Source: Lichenicoccus sp965213775
Lineage (GTDB): Bacteria; Pseudomonadota; Alphaproteobacteria; Acetobacterales; Acetobacteraceae
Direction: 5' to 3'
Assembly: GCA_965213775.1 (NCBI GenBank)
Contig: CBDCAC010000004.1
Span: 1,548,234 to 1,612,233 of the forward strand
DNA: 64,000 bases
The notes under the pieces were generated by a model. It was not told the DNA's origin and made no database searches. It saw nothing but the letters and a program-made list of their open reading frames with translations. The number at the start of each line of letters is the position of its first letter. The first letter of the stretch is position 1. This document shows, piece after piece, positions 16,266 through 25,246 of this stretch. Position numbers and translations under genes: made by a program.

Positions 16266-17237
16266 TCAGGCGCCCTCGTAGACAACTTCGAGCGAGGGCT
16301 TCTCGGCCACGCCGGCGCCGCCGCACATGTCGGCGAGCGTGGCCGGCTCCAGCACCACGCCGCGCCCGACCGCGTCGCCCTTGAACAGGTCGAGCAGCCC
16401 GTCATGGCTGAGCGGGCGCGGCCGCAGCGGCGGCGCTTCGGCGACCTGCACGCCGAGTGCCTCGAACAGCGGCGCCCAGGCGCTGCCCGGACGGCCCACG
16501 ATCTCGTAGTTGGCACTCTTGCGGCGGATGTCGTCGTCGGCCGGGATCGCCGCCAGCACCGGGATGCCGACCGCCTCGGCGAAGGCCTGGGCCTCGCCGG
16601 TGCCGTCATCCTTGTTGATAACCAGGCCGGCGACGCCGACATGGCCGCCCAGCTTGTTGAAATACTCCACCGCCGAGCAGACGTTGTTGGCGACGTAGAG
16701 CGACTGCAGGTCGTTCGAGCCGACCACGATCACCTTCTGGCACATGTCGCGCGCGATCGGCAGGCCGAAGCCGCCGCACACCACGTCGCCGAGGAAGTCG
16801 AGCAGCACGTAGTCGAAACCCCAGTCGTGGAAGCCGAGCTTCTCCAGCAGCTCGAAGCCGTGGATGATGCCGCGCCCGCCGCAGCCGCGGCCGACCTCGG
16901 GGCCGCCCAGCTCCATCGCGAACACGCCGTCGCGCTTGAAGCAGACATCGCCGATCTGCACCGCCTCGCCCGCCGCCTTCTTGCGCGACGAGGTCTCGAT
17001 GATGGTGGGGCAGGAGCGGCCGCCGAACAGCAGCGAGGTGGTGTCGCTCTTCGGATCGCAGCCGATCAGCAGCACCCGCTTGCCGGCCTGCGCCATGCTG
17101 TAGGAGAGGTTGGCGAGCGTGAAGCTCTTGCCGATGCCGCCCTTGCCGTAGATCGCGACGATCTGGGTTTCGCGCTCGCCGGCCGCCGCGGCCTGGTTTT
17201 GCGACGTGGCCGGAACGACCGGGCTGTGTGCGTTCAT
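16266..17237 (-). CDS. bchX: Chlorophyllide a reductase iron protein, subunit X
   Basis: 323 residues; the ATG at 17237 overlaps the bchC stop (ATGA). It is a NifH-like ATP-dependent reductase with the P-loop YGKGGIGKS near residue 30, the switch segment GCDPKSDTTSLLFGG, and the two cysteines that hold the subunit-bridging 4Fe-4S cluster in GRGCGGRGII and VVCGGFGLPI. It donates electrons to BchYZ. The C-terminal region is alanine- and proline-rich. Function in bacteriochlorophyll a synthesis is certain from motifs and context. Confidence 0.97.
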   Translation of the reverse strand: MNAHSPVVPATSQNQAAAAGERETQIVAIYGKGGIGKSFTLANLSYSMAQAGKRVLLIGCDPKSDTTSLLFGGRSCPTIIETSSRKKAAGEAVQIGDVCFKRDGVFAMELGGPEVGRGCGGRGIIHGFELLEKLGFHDWGFDYVLLDFLGDVVCGGFGLPIARDMCQKVIVVGSNDLQSLYVANNVCSAVEYFNKLGGHVGVAGLVINKDDGTGEAQAFAEAVGIPVLAAIPADDDIRRKSANYEIVGRPGSAWAPLFEALGVQVAEAPPLRPRPLSHDGLLDLFKGDAVGRGVVLEPATLADMCGGAGVAEKPSLEVVYEGA

Positions 17238-18175
17238 GCCGCGCGGCTCCACTGCAGGATCATCTTCAGGCAATCCGGATCGTCGAAGGCGGTGCGGTAG
17301 GCGTCGGGCGCCTGCTCGGCCGGGCTGCGGTGGGTGATCAGCCCGTCCAGCGACAGCGTGCCGTCCTCGATCAGCCGCTGCACCGCGACCAGGTCGTCGG
17401 GCAGCCACTCGGCGGCGCAGCGCAGCCGCGCCTCGCGCATGAAGGCGGGCGGAAAGGCGAACGAGACGGCGCCGGGATAGAACCCGGCCAGCACGATCTC
17501 GCCGCCGCGGGCGAGGCGCGCGAACAGCAGGTCGAGCAGTGCCGAGTCGCCGCTCGCGTCGTAGATCGCGCGGTAGTCGCGACGGTGGTCGTGCTCGGCG
17601 CACGACACCTCGTAGCCGGCGGCGCCCGACGCACGCGACGCGCGCTCCTCCCAGACCACCGGCGCCGGATGGCCCAGCGCCAAGGTCAGCCGAGCCAGCA
17701 GCCGGCCCAGCACGCCATGGCCGATGATCAGCTGCGGCGCCGCCGCGTGCGGTGCCGCGATCGCATGGTGGGCGGTGGCGGCCAATGCCAGCAGGGTGCC
17801 GCGCTCGCCGAGTGCGCGGTCGATCGGGATCGCCCGCGCGCCCGGCAGCACCAGTCGCGACGCGGCGCCGCCGAACAGGCCGCGCACCGCGCCGAAGCAC
17901 TTGGCGCCGGGGACGAACACCAGTTCTCCGGCGCACCGTCCGGAGGCCGGCCCGGCCTCGACGACGTGACCCACGGATTCGTAGCCGGGGACCAGCGGAT
18001 AGCCCATGCCGGGGAACGCCGGCATCCGCCCGCTCCAGAGCAGGCGCTCGGTGCCGGCGCTGATGCCGCTCCAGGCGGTGTCGACGACGATGTCCGCCTC
18101 GCCCGGCGCCGGGAGGGCGATCGCGCGGAGCGCCACCTGCCTCGGGGCGCTCATGACGACGGCGTTCGTCTGCAT
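17234..18175 (-). CDS. bchC: 3-hydroxyethyl bacteriochlorophyllide a dehydrogenase
   Basis: 313 residues from the ATG at 18175, preceded by GGGAGG. The frame extends upstream but without a ribosome site and across the promoter. It is a zinc-independent-looking medium-chain dehydrogenase: TAWSGISAGTERLLWSG and GYPLVPGYESVGHVVEAG are the GroES-like part, and IIGHGVLGRLLARL is the nucleotide-binding turn. It oxidises the 3-hydroxyethyl group to 3-acetyl late in bacteriochlorophyll a synthesis. It begins the bchCXYZ block, with a TGT-N12-ACA site 59-76 bp upstream. Confidence 0.94.
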   Translation of the reverse strand: MQTNAVVMSAPRQVALRAIALPAPGEADIVVDTAWSGISAGTERLLWSGRMPAFPGMGYPLVPGYESVGHVVEAGPASGRCAGELVFVPGAKCFGAVRGLFGGAASRLVLPGARAIPIDRALGERGTLLALAATAHHAIAAPHAAAPQLIIGHGVLGRLLARLTLALGHPAPVVWEERASRASGAAGYEVSCAEHDHRRDYRAIYDASGDSALLDLLFARLARGGEIVLAGFYPGAVSFAFPPAFMREARLRCAAEWLPDDLVAVQRLIEDGTLSLDGLITHRSPAEQAPDAYRTAFDDPDCLKMILQWSRAA

Positions 18176-18233
18176 CTGACCCTCCCGATCGGGCCGTCCT
18201 GTTCGTCGCCCGCCTGGCGGAACCATCCCGATG

Positions 18234-18270
18234 TGTAAGCCTAACATAACATCCATGAGTGACAACCTTG
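18234..18270 (-). promoter_or_regulatory. PpsR/CrtJ-type operator region upstream of bchC
   Basis: A perfect TGT-N12-ACA motif spans 18234-18251 (same on both strands). Next to it, on the transcript strand, lies an inverted repeat CAACC-AA-GGTTG centred near 18267, within TGTCAACCAAGGTTGTCA, a second near-match. The 141-bp crtF-bchC gap is the only sizeable gap in the first half of the superoperon. PpsR/CrtJ repressors are known to bind pairs of such sites in purple bacteria; a regulator gene is not in the window. Confidence 0.65.
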
Positions 18271-18316
18271 GTTGACACTCGCAGAACTTCACGGAATCGA
18301 GAGGAGGTGACCGCGC

Positions 18317-19456
18317 TCAGCGGGCCAGCATCAGCCTGGCCACCAGCGGCATGCGCGTCGGCAGCAGGCGGCAGCGCGCGAAGCCGGCCTCGCGCAGCAT
18401 CGCCGCGATGCGCGCCGGCGTGCGCGGCCGGCCGCTGCCCATTGCCATCAGGTAGAAGCCGAAATACGCGTCGCCGCTGGCCTGTGCGCCGCGCGTGCCG
18501 GACATCGGCTCGGCGACCAGCAGCGCGCCGCCGGGACGCAGCGCCAGCCGCGCGGCGCGCAGCAGCGCCATCGCCTCGGCATCGTCGTGATCGTGCAGGA
18601 CCCGCACCAGCGTGATCAGGTCAGCATCCTCGGGAAGCCGGTCACGATGGAAGTCGCCGCCCACCGCGTGCGCCCGATCCGACAGCCCCTCCTGACGAAA
18701 CCGCTGCTGCGCCAGCGCCGCCACCGGCGGCAGGTCGAACAGCACCAGGCGCAGCGCCTGCGATTGCCGCGCCGCGGCGACCAGGAAGCTGCCGTCGCCG
18801 CCGCCGACATCGAGCAGGCAGCGGTGCCGACGCAGGTCGTAGGCGGCCAGGATCTCGCCCTGCACCATCGCCTGCGAGGCCGCCATCAGGGCGCTGTACG
18901 GCGAGACCTGCCGGTCGCTCACCGCCTCCGCCGAGGCGGCGTAGGGCCAGTAGCGGGCGAGCGCGGTGCCGCCCGCCTCGCCGCGCAGCAGCGCCACCGG
19001 ATCGCGCAGGTCGTCGTAGAGCATGGCGTGGTGGGCGATCATCGCCACCACGCCGGGATTGTCGATCAGCGCCGCACCGAGCGGGCCCAGCGCGTAGCGG
19101 CCGTCCCGAAGCCGGCGTCGCGCGAGGCGAAGTGCGACCGCCGCATCCAGCAGCCGCGCCGCCGCCTCGGGCGGCAGCCCGATCGCCCGCCCGATCTCCG
19201 CGGCATTGCCCGGCGCGCGCAGCAGCGCCTCGGGCAGACGCAGCGTCACCGACGCCGACAGCACCTGGGAGTAGACGAAACCGGCGCACAGATCGAACAG
19301 CGCCGCGGCGCGGCGGCGCGCGATCGGCCGGGTCGGCGGGAAGGCGCTGGCCCAGGCGCGGAAGCGCGCGCTGCTGAGCAGGCGCCGCAGCCCGCCGCCG
19401 CGTGCATCATCGCCGGTACGCGCGTCGCGCGCGTCCGGCAGCCGCACCGCGATCAC
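18317..19456 (-). CDS. crtF: Demethylspheroidene/hydroxyneurosporene O-methyltransferase
   Basis: 379 residues from a GTG at 19456 that overlaps the crtE stop (GTGA). N-terminal helices (FDLCAGFVYSQVLSASVTL) form the dimerisation domain of plant-type O-methyltransferases; the SAM site is CLLDVGGGDGSFLVAA near residue 220, and LVRVLHDHDDAEAM carries the catalytic-type histidines. It methylates the tertiary hydroxyl of carotenoid intermediates in the spirilloxanthin or spheroidene route. Coupling to crtE and position before bchC match the crtEF-bchC order of Rhodobacter. Confidence 0.93.
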   Translation of the reverse strand: MIAVRLPDARDARTGDDARGGGLRRLLSSARFRAWASAFPPTRPIARRRAAALFDLCAGFVYSQVLSASVTLRLPEALLRAPGNAAEIGRAIGLPPEAAARLLDAAVALRLARRRLRDGRYALGPLGAALIDNPGVVAMIAHHAMLYDDLRDPVALLRGEAGGTALARYWPYAASAEAVSDRQVSPYSALMAASQAMVQGEILAAYDLRRHRCLLDVGGGDGSFLVAAARQSQALRLVLFDLPPVAALAQQRFRQEGLSDRAHAVGGDFHRDRLPEDADLITLVRVLHDHDDAEAMALLRAARLALRPGGALLVAEPMSGTRGAQASGDAYFGFYLMAMGSGRPRTPARIAAMLREAGFARCRLLPTRMPLVARLMLAR

Positions 19457-20322
19457 GCCGCGTGCAGCAGCATCTCCCGTGGCAGCAGGCGCTGCACCTC
19501 CAGCCGGATCAGCCCGCGCAGGTCGCCCGCGCCGGCACAGCGCGGGATCGCCGCGATCGCCTCGCCGACCAGCGCCTGCAGCCGCAGCATCGCCCCCGGC
19601 ACGCCGTGCTGCAGGGCCGCCGACGGCCGTCCCAGCGCCTGGTCGCGGCCGCCCGGCTTGCCGGTCTGCGAGGGGGTGGCCACGATATCGCGTATGTCGT
19701 CGGCGACCTGGTAGGCCTCGCCGAGCCGCTCGCCGAGCGCCTGCCACGGCGCCGCCTCCGCGCCCGCCGCGAGCGCGCCGGCCATGGTGGCGGCGGAGAA
19801 CAGCGAGGCGGTCTTGGCCCTGTGGTAGGTCGCGAGCGGGATCTCGGGCTCGCACTCCCAGGCCTGCCCGCCGATGATCCCCCGCGGCAGGCCGGTGGAA
19901 CGCGACAGCAGCAGCAGCAGCGGCGCCAGTGCCGCGGTGGCGGGCGATGCGGCCAGCGCCAGGGTCTCGAACGCCAGCACGATCAGCGCGTCGCCGGCGA
20001 GCACCGCCAGCGCCTCGCCGAACTGCTGATGCACCGACGGCAGGCCGCGCCGCAGGCTCGCATCATCGAAGCAGGGCAGGTCGTCATGCACCAGCGAGGC
20101 GCAATGCACCAGCTCCAGCGACGCGGCGGCGGCGTGGGCCATCGCCGCGTCGCTGCGCCCGCAGGCCTGGGCCACCGCGAGGCAGAGCCGCGGCCGCACC
20201 CGCGCCCCGCCCGGGAACACGGCATGCCGGATCGCCGCCCCGAGCCGCGGCGGTCCGGAGAAGCCGAGGGCGGGGGCCAGTGCGGCTTCCAGCGTCCGTT
20301 CGATCCCTGCCACCACGTCCAT
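19453..20322 (-). CDS. crtE: Geranylgeranyl diphosphate synthase
   Basis: 289 residues, with GGAGGA just before the ATG. It contains both aspartate-rich motifs of trans-prenyl synthases: LVHDDLPCFDDASLRRG near residue 80 and YQVADDIRD near residue 210. It makes GGPP for carotenoids and the bacteriochlorophyll side chain. It is the first gene of the minus-strand superoperon and is divergent from crtD across 98 bp containing a TGT-N12-ACA operator. Length and motifs are normal. Confidence 0.95.
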   Translation of the reverse strand: MDVVAGIERTLEAALAPALGFSGPPRLGAAIRHAVFPGGARVRPRLCLAVAQACGRSDAAMAHAAAASLELVHCASLVHDDLPCFDDASLRRGLPSVHQQFGEALAVLAGDALIVLAFETLALAASPATAALAPLLLLLSRSTGLPRGIIGGQAWECEPEIPLATYHRAKTASLFSAATMAGALAAGAEAAPWQALGERLGEAYQVADDIRDIVATPSQTGKPGGRDQALGRPSAALQHGVPGAMLRLQALVGEAIAAIPRCAGAGDLRGLIRLEVQRLLPREMLLHAA

Positions 20323-20342
20323 CGCTTCCTCCAGGCCACGAG

Positions 20343-20386
20343 TGTCATGCTTGCTTGTCAGATCAAACTGTCAGACATTATGGACA
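20343..20386. promoter_or_regulatory. crtE/crtD divergent promoter with PpsR-like site and phased TGTCA repeats
   Basis: A perfect TGT-N12-ACA lies at 20369-20386. In addition TGTCA occurs three times at exactly 13-bp spacing (20343, 20356, 20369). The first two can form near-match sites ending in TCA instead of ACA. The 98-bp spacer probably drives both crtE and crtD under redox or light control by a PpsR/CrtJ-type repressor; binding is inferred. Confidence 0.65.
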
Positions 20387-20420
20387 TCGCCGTCAATCGG
20401 GATCTTGGGATGCAGGGGTG

Positions 20421-21965
20421 ATGAGGGCGCAGCAGGTGATCGTCATCGGGGCCGGGATCGGCGGCTTGGTGGCGGCACTCGATCTCGCGCGCGCCGGCTT
20501 CGTGGTGACGCTGCTGGAGGCGTCGGCGCAGCCCGGCGGCAAGCTGCGCGAGGCCGCACTCGGCGGCGCGCGGATCGATGTCGGTCCCACCGTGCTGACC
20601 CTGCGACACGTGTTCGACCAGATCTTCGACGATGCCGGCGCCTGCCTGGAGCGGCGCCTGGTGCTGCGTCCGGCGCAGATCCTGGCCCGCCATGCCTGGG
20701 ACGAGCGCACGCGGCTGGACCTGTTCGCCGATTGCGCGCGCACCGCGGATGCGATCGGCCGCTTCGCGGGTGCCGCCGAGGCGCGCGGCTACGAGGCGTT
20801 CCGGCTGCGCGCGCGCGAGATCTACCGCACGCTGGAGCCGAGCTTCCTGTGCGCCCAGCGCCCCTCGATGACGGCGCTGATGGCGCGCACCGGGGTGGCG
20901 CCGCTGCTCCGGATCAGCCCGTTCAGGAGCCTCGCCGGGGTGCTGGCCGACAGCTTCCGCGACCCCCGCCTGCGCCAGCTCTACGGCCGCTACGCCACCT
21001 ATTGCGGATCCTCGCCGCATCTCTGCCCGGCGACGCTGATGCTGGTCGCCCATGTCGAGCAGGCGGGCGTATGGCTCATCGAGGGCGGCATGCACGGTCT
21101 GGCGCGGGCGCTGGCGACGCTCGCCGAGGAGAACGGCGTTACGATCCGCTACCGCAGCCCGGTCGCCGACATCCTGGTCAGCGACCGCCGCGTTGCCGGC
21201 GTGGCGCTGCAGGGCGGCGAGCGGCTGCCGGCCGACCGCGTGGTGTGCAACGCCGACGCGCAGGCGGTGGCGGCCGGCCATTTCGGCGAGGCCTGCCGCC
21301 ACGCGGTGGCGGCGATGCCGACCGCCATGCGCTCGCTCTCGGCGATGACCTGGGCGATGACCGCGACCAGCAGCGGGTTCCCGCTCGACCGGCACAACGT
21401 GCTGTTCTCGCAGGCGGCGGACTCCGAGTTCGAGGACATCTTCGGCCGCGGCCGCATGCCGGAGCGGCCGACGCTGTATGTCTGCGCGCAGGATCGCGGG
21501 GACGGGCGCGCCGGCGGGGGCGGTGACGCCGCCCCCGCCGGCGCCGAACGCCTGTTCTGCCTGATCAACGCGCCGGCGAGCGGCGACCGGCACGACTTCT
21601 CCAGCACGGAAATTGCGCGATGCGAGACCACGATGCGGACCGCGATGGATCGATGCGGGCTCTCGCTGGGCACGATCTCGGCCCAGGCGGTGACCACCCC
21701 GAACCAGTTCGCGCGCCGCTTCCCGGCGACCGGCGGGGCGCTGTACGGCCCGGCCTCGCACGGCTGGATGGCGTCGTTCCGCCGGCCGGGGGCGCGGTCG
21801 CGGCTGCGCGGGCTGTACCTGGCCGGGGGCAGCGTGCATCCGGCGCCGGGTCTGCCGATGGCGGCGCTCTCGGGACGTCTGGCGGCGGCGTGCGTGATCG
21901 CCGACCATGTTTCGACGCGCCGGTCGCGCCCGGCGGCTATCTCTGGTGGTACGTCGACGCGCTGA
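20421..21965 (+). CDS. crtD: Methoxyneurosporene dehydrogenase (carotenoid 3,4-desaturase)
   Basis: 514 residues. Start at the ATG at 20421 (a GTG directly precedes it) because the FAD-binding motif VIVIGAGIGGLVAALDLARA begins six residues in. Further landmarks are PGGKLREAALGGARIDVGPT and the C-terminal GGSVHPAPGLPMAALSGRLAA flavin motif of CrtI/CrtD enzymes. It introduces the 3,4 double bond into hydroxylated, methylated carotenoids. Divergent from crtE and overlapping crtC by 76 bp, it belongs to the spirilloxanthin-type pathway. CrtI and CrtB are not in this window. Confidence 0.94.
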   Translation: MRAQQVIVIGAGIGGLVAALDLARAGFVVTLLEASAQPGGKLREAALGGARIDVGPTVLTLRHVFDQIFDDAGACLERRLVLRPAQILARHAWDERTRLDLFADCARTADAIGRFAGAAEARGYEAFRLRAREIYRTLEPSFLCAQRPSMTALMARTGVAPLLRISPFRSLAGVLADSFRDPRLRQLYGRYATYCGSSPHLCPATLMLVAHVEQAGVWLIEGGMHGLARALATLAEENGVTIRYRSPVADILVSDRRVAGVALQGGERLPADRVVCNADAQAVAAGHFGEACRHAVAAMPTAMRSLSAMTWAMTATSSGFPLDRHNVLFSQAADSEFEDIFGRGRMPERPTLYVCAQDRGDGRAGGGGDAAPAGAERLFCLINAPASGDRHDFSSTEIARCETTMRTAMDRCGLSLGTISAQAVTTPNQFARRFPATGGALYGPASHGWMASFRRPGARSRLRGLYLAGGSVHPAPGLPMAALSGRLAAACVIADHVSTRRSRPAAISGGTSTR

Positions 21966-22843
21966 GCGACGACGGCAGCCTCGGCATCACCGTGATCGCC
22001 TTCGTCGGCAGCGTGTTCTCGCCGTACTATGCCTGGGCGCGCGCACGCGCCCGGCACCGCGACGCGGCACCCGATGCGGAGCGGTTCTGCGCGCTGAACG
22101 TGTCGCTGTACGGCAGCCGGCGGCGCTGGAGCATGACCGAGCACGGAAGCGGCGGCATGCGACGCGAGGCCGATGCGCTCGGCATCGGCCGCAGCCTGGT
22201 GCGCTGGCAGGACGACCAGCTGATCATCGACATCGACGAGTTCGGCACGCCGTGGCCGTCGCGCCTGCGCGGCCAGGTGCGCGTGCATCCGCAGGCACTC
22301 ACCGGCCACGGCGTTCGGCTGGACGCGGCCGGGCTGCATCGCTGGCGGCCGATCGCGCCCAGCGCGCGGGTCGAGGTCAGCCTGGATCGTCCCGGCCTGC
22401 GCTGGAGCGGGCCGGGCTATCTCGACAGCAACGACGGCGATGGGCCGCTGGAGGCGTCGTTCCGGCGCTGGGACTGGGCGCGCGCGCCGCTGCGCGACGG
22501 CACCGGCATCGTCTACGACGTGACCGACCGCTGGGGCGCCGATCGCGCGCTGGCCCTGCGCGTCGATCGCGGCGGCGCCGTCCGCGAGCATCCGCCGTCG
22601 CCGCGGATCACCCTGCCGCCCAGCGCCTGGCGGCTGCCGCGCTTCACCCGCGCCGATCCGGGGCACGGCGCCGGTATCGTCCGCACGCTGCAGGATTCGC
22701 CCTTCTACGCCCGTTCGGTAGTGGCGACGCGCCTGTTCGGCGAGGCGTCGCAGGCGATGCATGAGAGCCTGGACCTGGACCGCTTCGCGGCACCCTGGGT
22801 GCAGCTGATGCTGCCGTTCCGGATCCCGCGCGCCCTGGCCTGA
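21890..22843 (+). CDS. crtC: Carotenoid 1,2-hydratase (hydroxyneurosporene synthase)
   Basis: 317 residues if it begins at the in-frame GTG at 21890, inside the end of crtD; the conserved family sequence starts at about residue 9 (FDAPVAPGGYLWWYVDALSD). VIAFVGSVFSPYYAWARAR and ALNVSLYG follow, both hallmarks of CrtC. It adds water to the terminal double bond of neurosporene or lycopene. The long open frame before 21890 is a shadow of crtD. Translational coupling to crtD is likely given the 76-bp overlap; the exact start is uncertain. Confidence 0.92.
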   Translation: MRDRRPCFDAPVAPGGYLWWYVDALSDDGSLGITVIAFVGSVFSPYYAWARARARHRDAAPDAERFCALNVSLYGSRRRWSMTEHGSGGMRREADALGIGRSLVRWQDDQLIIDIDEFGTPWPSRLRGQVRVHPQALTGHGVRLDAAGLHRWRPIAPSARVEVSLDRPGLRWSGPGYLDSNDGDGPLEASFRRWDWARAPLRDGTGIVYDVTDRWGADRALALRVDRGGAVREHPPSPRITLPPSAWRLPRFTRADPGHGAGIVRTLQDSPFYARSVVATRLFGEASQAMHESLDLDRFAAPWVQLMLPFRIPRALA

Positions 22844-22970
22844 GCCGACGCCGCGCCGGTGCGCGTCCGCCGCGACGACGACCGAGATCCTCGCTTGTCA
22901 GGATGCGAACGATACGGCAATCAGCGAGCCGCGGGTCTTCATTGAAAGACGAGATTTTGGAAATAACGTT

Positions 22971-23789
22971 GTGACAGATGTCGATTCCGAACCGATGCAT
23001 CTGGCACCCGCGGTGGCGCCGGCGCCGGGAACTGCCCCCCTGTTCGTCGCGGCGTCGGTCATCCTGTCGTTCAGCGTCGCGCTGTCGCTGCTCGGCCTGC
23101 ACGGCGTCGATTACGGGATCACGCGCGCGCTGAACCGACTGAGCGGCAGGTATTTCCTGCTCGACCACGTCGCGCACGACCTCACCAAGGAGGCGTTCTC
23201 GAACCTGCCGATGATGGCGCTGATCTGGTTCGTCTGGTGCAGGACCGGCGACGACCAGCGGGCCGGCATCGTCTCCGGGGTCCTGGTCAGCATCCTCGCC
23301 ATCGTCCTGTGCTATCTGCTGCAGGTCGCCTTGCCGCACCATCTGCGTCCACTGCACGACCCGGCGCTGCGCTTCCTGCCGCCGCCCGCGATCGATCCGC
23401 GCGTGTTCAGTCCCGGCATGTCGTTCCCGAGCGAGCACGCGGCGATGTTGTTCGCGCTCGCGACCACCATCTACACGGTGCTGCCGCCGCTGGGGCTGTT
23501 CTGCCTCGTGCTGGCCTCCGTGCTGAGCGCGATCCGCGTCTATCTCGGCTTCCACTTCCCGACCGACGTGGTCACCGGAGCGATGATCGGGATCGTCGCG
23601 GTGGGGATGGGTCGCTCGGCCTGGATGCTCGCCTGGAGCCGCAGGATGGTCGCCTGGGCGAGGAGCCACCTGCCGCTGTTCTGCGTCGTCTCGTTCTACC
23701 TGTGCGCCGGCATCAGCCGCATGTTCGAGGATTACCGCTATGTCGCGGTCGGCATCTCGCGGATGCTCAAGGCGCACCTGCCGCACTGA
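22971..23789 (+). CDS. PAP2-family phosphatase (undecaprenyl-diphosphatase-like)
   Basis: 272 residues from a GTG; an ATG at 22995 is an alternative and neither start has a strong ribosome site. About five membrane helices. The lipid-phosphatase motifs are HHLRP (weak C1), PGMSFPSEHAAML (PSxH, C2) and RVYLGFHFPTDVVTG (RxxxxxHxxxD, C3), so the catalytic histidines are present. Such proteins recycle undecaprenyl diphosphate or dephosphorylate other lipid phosphates in the periplasmic leaflet. It follows crtC by 127 bp but has no evident role in carotenoid synthesis. Confidence 0.82.
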   Translation: MTDVDSEPMHLAPAVAPAPGTAPLFVAASVILSFSVALSLLGLHGVDYGITRALNRLSGRYFLLDHVAHDLTKEAFSNLPMMALIWFVWCRTGDDQRAGIVSGVLVSILAIVLCYLLQVALPHHLRPLHDPALRFLPPPAIDPRVFSPGMSFPSEHAAMLFALATTIYTVLPPLGLFCLVLASVLSAIRVYLGFHFPTDVVTGAMIGIVAVGMGRSAWMLAWSRRMVAWARSHLPLFCVVSFYLCAGISRMFEDYRYVAVGISRMLKAHLPH

Positions 23790-23917
23790 CCGCCCTGCGG
23801 GGCCGCGCTCGACCGGGTGGAGCGGTCACCCGATCTTGAGCGCGCGGCCGAATCTGCGCTCGAAGCCATCTCCGGCGATGCGGTATTCTCAAAAGATAGA
23901 CCAGCCGGAACGCCGCG

Positions 23918-24118
23918 ATGCCCGACCTCGAGCCGGAGATACATGCCACGCTGCGCCTGTCGGCGCATCCTGGGGTCGCGCCGTCGCCGGTGATGACGAT
24001 GAGCCGCCAGATCTGCGACCTGGAAGTCATGCGCAGCGACCTGCGCATGCTGAAGTGGGCCGTGGCCGGGTTGCTGGCCTGCAACCTGGCGATACTGGTC
24101 ATCGTGTTCTGCCGCTGA
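23918..24118 (+). CDS. Small single-helix membrane protein, unknown function
   Basis: 66 residues. A polar N-terminal half of about 42 residues, then a hydrophobic helix WAVAGLLACNLAILVIVFC at the very C-terminus, suggesting a tail-anchored or single-pass protein. No recognised family. The start has only a weak CCGGAACGCCGCG leader. It sits between a PAP2 phosphatase and a convergent oxygenase, and codon use matches the surrounding genes, which supports it being real, though moderately. Confidence 0.5.
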   Translation: MPDLEPEIHATLRLSAHPGVAPSPVMTMSRQICDLEVMRSDLRMLKWAVAGLLACNLAILVIVFCR

Positions 24119-24143
24119 CGACTTCCCCGGGCGCGGCCGCGGC

Positions 24144-25166
24144 TCAGGCCTCCTCCGGCCTCTCGATCTCCGACAGGTCGGCGTCCCGCGTCGGCGCCGC
24201 ACCCCACAGCTTGCGGGTCGCCTGGAAGCGCGACACCAGGAAGTCGCCCGACCGCACGGGAGCGTAGCGCGCCTCGTCGCCGTCGATGCCGAGCTGGCGC
24301 GGATCCACCTCGGTGCGGAAGTCCGGGTTGCAGAACAGCGGCATCGAGAGCCGGTCGGCCTCCTTGACATGGATCACCCGGTGCACGGTCGCTTGGAACC
24401 GCCCGTTGGTCCAGCGCTTCATCAGCTCGCCGACATTGACGACGTAGCTGCCGCGCACCGGGGGTGCCGCGATCCAGCCGCCGTCCCGGTCCAGGATCTC
24501 CAGCCCGCCGGACTCGTCCTGCCAGAGGATCGTGACGATGCCGTGGTCGGTATGCGGCGCCGAGGCGGTCTCGCCGCCGCCGACGCTGGCCGCGAGCGAG
24601 CGGCCGAAATAATGGTTGATCACCATGTCCGCGACCGGCTTGGTGAAGTGGCGGCTGAAGAAGCCCTCCGGCTTGCCGAGATAGATCGCGAACCCCTCCA
24701 GGATCTTGAGCCCGACCTGGAAGGTGGCATCATAGTACGCCGAGATCGCCTCCCGGAAGCCCGGCAGCGCCGGCCACCTGTTCTCCGCATAGAGCGGCGT
24801 CCCCGCCAGCACCTCCGGATCGTCGGCGGCGACCGGGAAGCCCAGGTCGAAGCTGTCGCGTGCGAACACCGTGCCGCTGCGGTGCACGGTGTCGCCCATC
24901 TCGCGGTAGCCACGATTGTTGCGGTCCGCCCTGACCTTCAGCCGCTCCTCGACCGGCTGGGCGAAGAACGCGCGCGCGTGCTCGGACGCCGCCTCGATGG
25001 TGTCGAGCGGCACCGCGTGGCCGGTGGCGTAGAAGAAGCCGATCTCGTCGCAGGCGGCGCCGATCCGTGAGGCGACCCGCGCCTTGTCGGCCGGATCGTC
25101 GGAATACAGCCCGCCGATGTCGATGAGCGGGATCTCGCTGTGCTGGAAATCAAGCATGGCAGACAT
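24144..25166 (-). CDS. 2-oxoglutarate/Fe(II)-dependent oxygenase, isopenicillin N synthase family
   Basis: 340 residues from the ATG at 25166 with GGAG eight bases before it; the frame is open further upstream. N-terminal DIOX_N domain (PLIDIGGLYSDD; DEIGFFYATGHAV) and a C-terminal double-stranded beta helix with the iron ligands HTDHG (HxD) and the distal histidine in ATVHRVIH, plus the RLSMP arginine-serine pair that binds 2-oxoglutarate. Enzymes of this family hydroxylate or desaturate small molecules. The substrate cannot be told from sequence; no biosynthetic cluster surrounds it. Confidence 0.88.
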   Translation of the reverse strand: MSAMLDFQHSEIPLIDIGGLYSDDPADKARVASRIGAACDEIGFFYATGHAVPLDTIEAASEHARAFFAQPVEERLKVRADRNNRGYREMGDTVHRSGTVFARDSFDLGFPVAADDPEVLAGTPLYAENRWPALPGFREAISAYYDATFQVGLKILEGFAIYLGKPEGFFSRHFTKPVADMVINHYFGRSLAASVGGGETASAPHTDHGIVTILWQDESGGLEILDRDGGWIAAPPVRGSYVVNVGELMKRWTNGRFQATVHRVIHVKEADRLSMPLFCNPDFRTEVDPRQLGIDGDEARYAPVRSGDFLVSRFQATRKLWGAAPTRDADLSEIERPEEA

Positions 25167-25246
25167 CGATCGGTCTCCGCTGTGGCCGGTTTCGGGGCAG
25201 CGGCCGATAACATCATCCGCAGGCTGCCGTGGCAACGGCCACCTGC

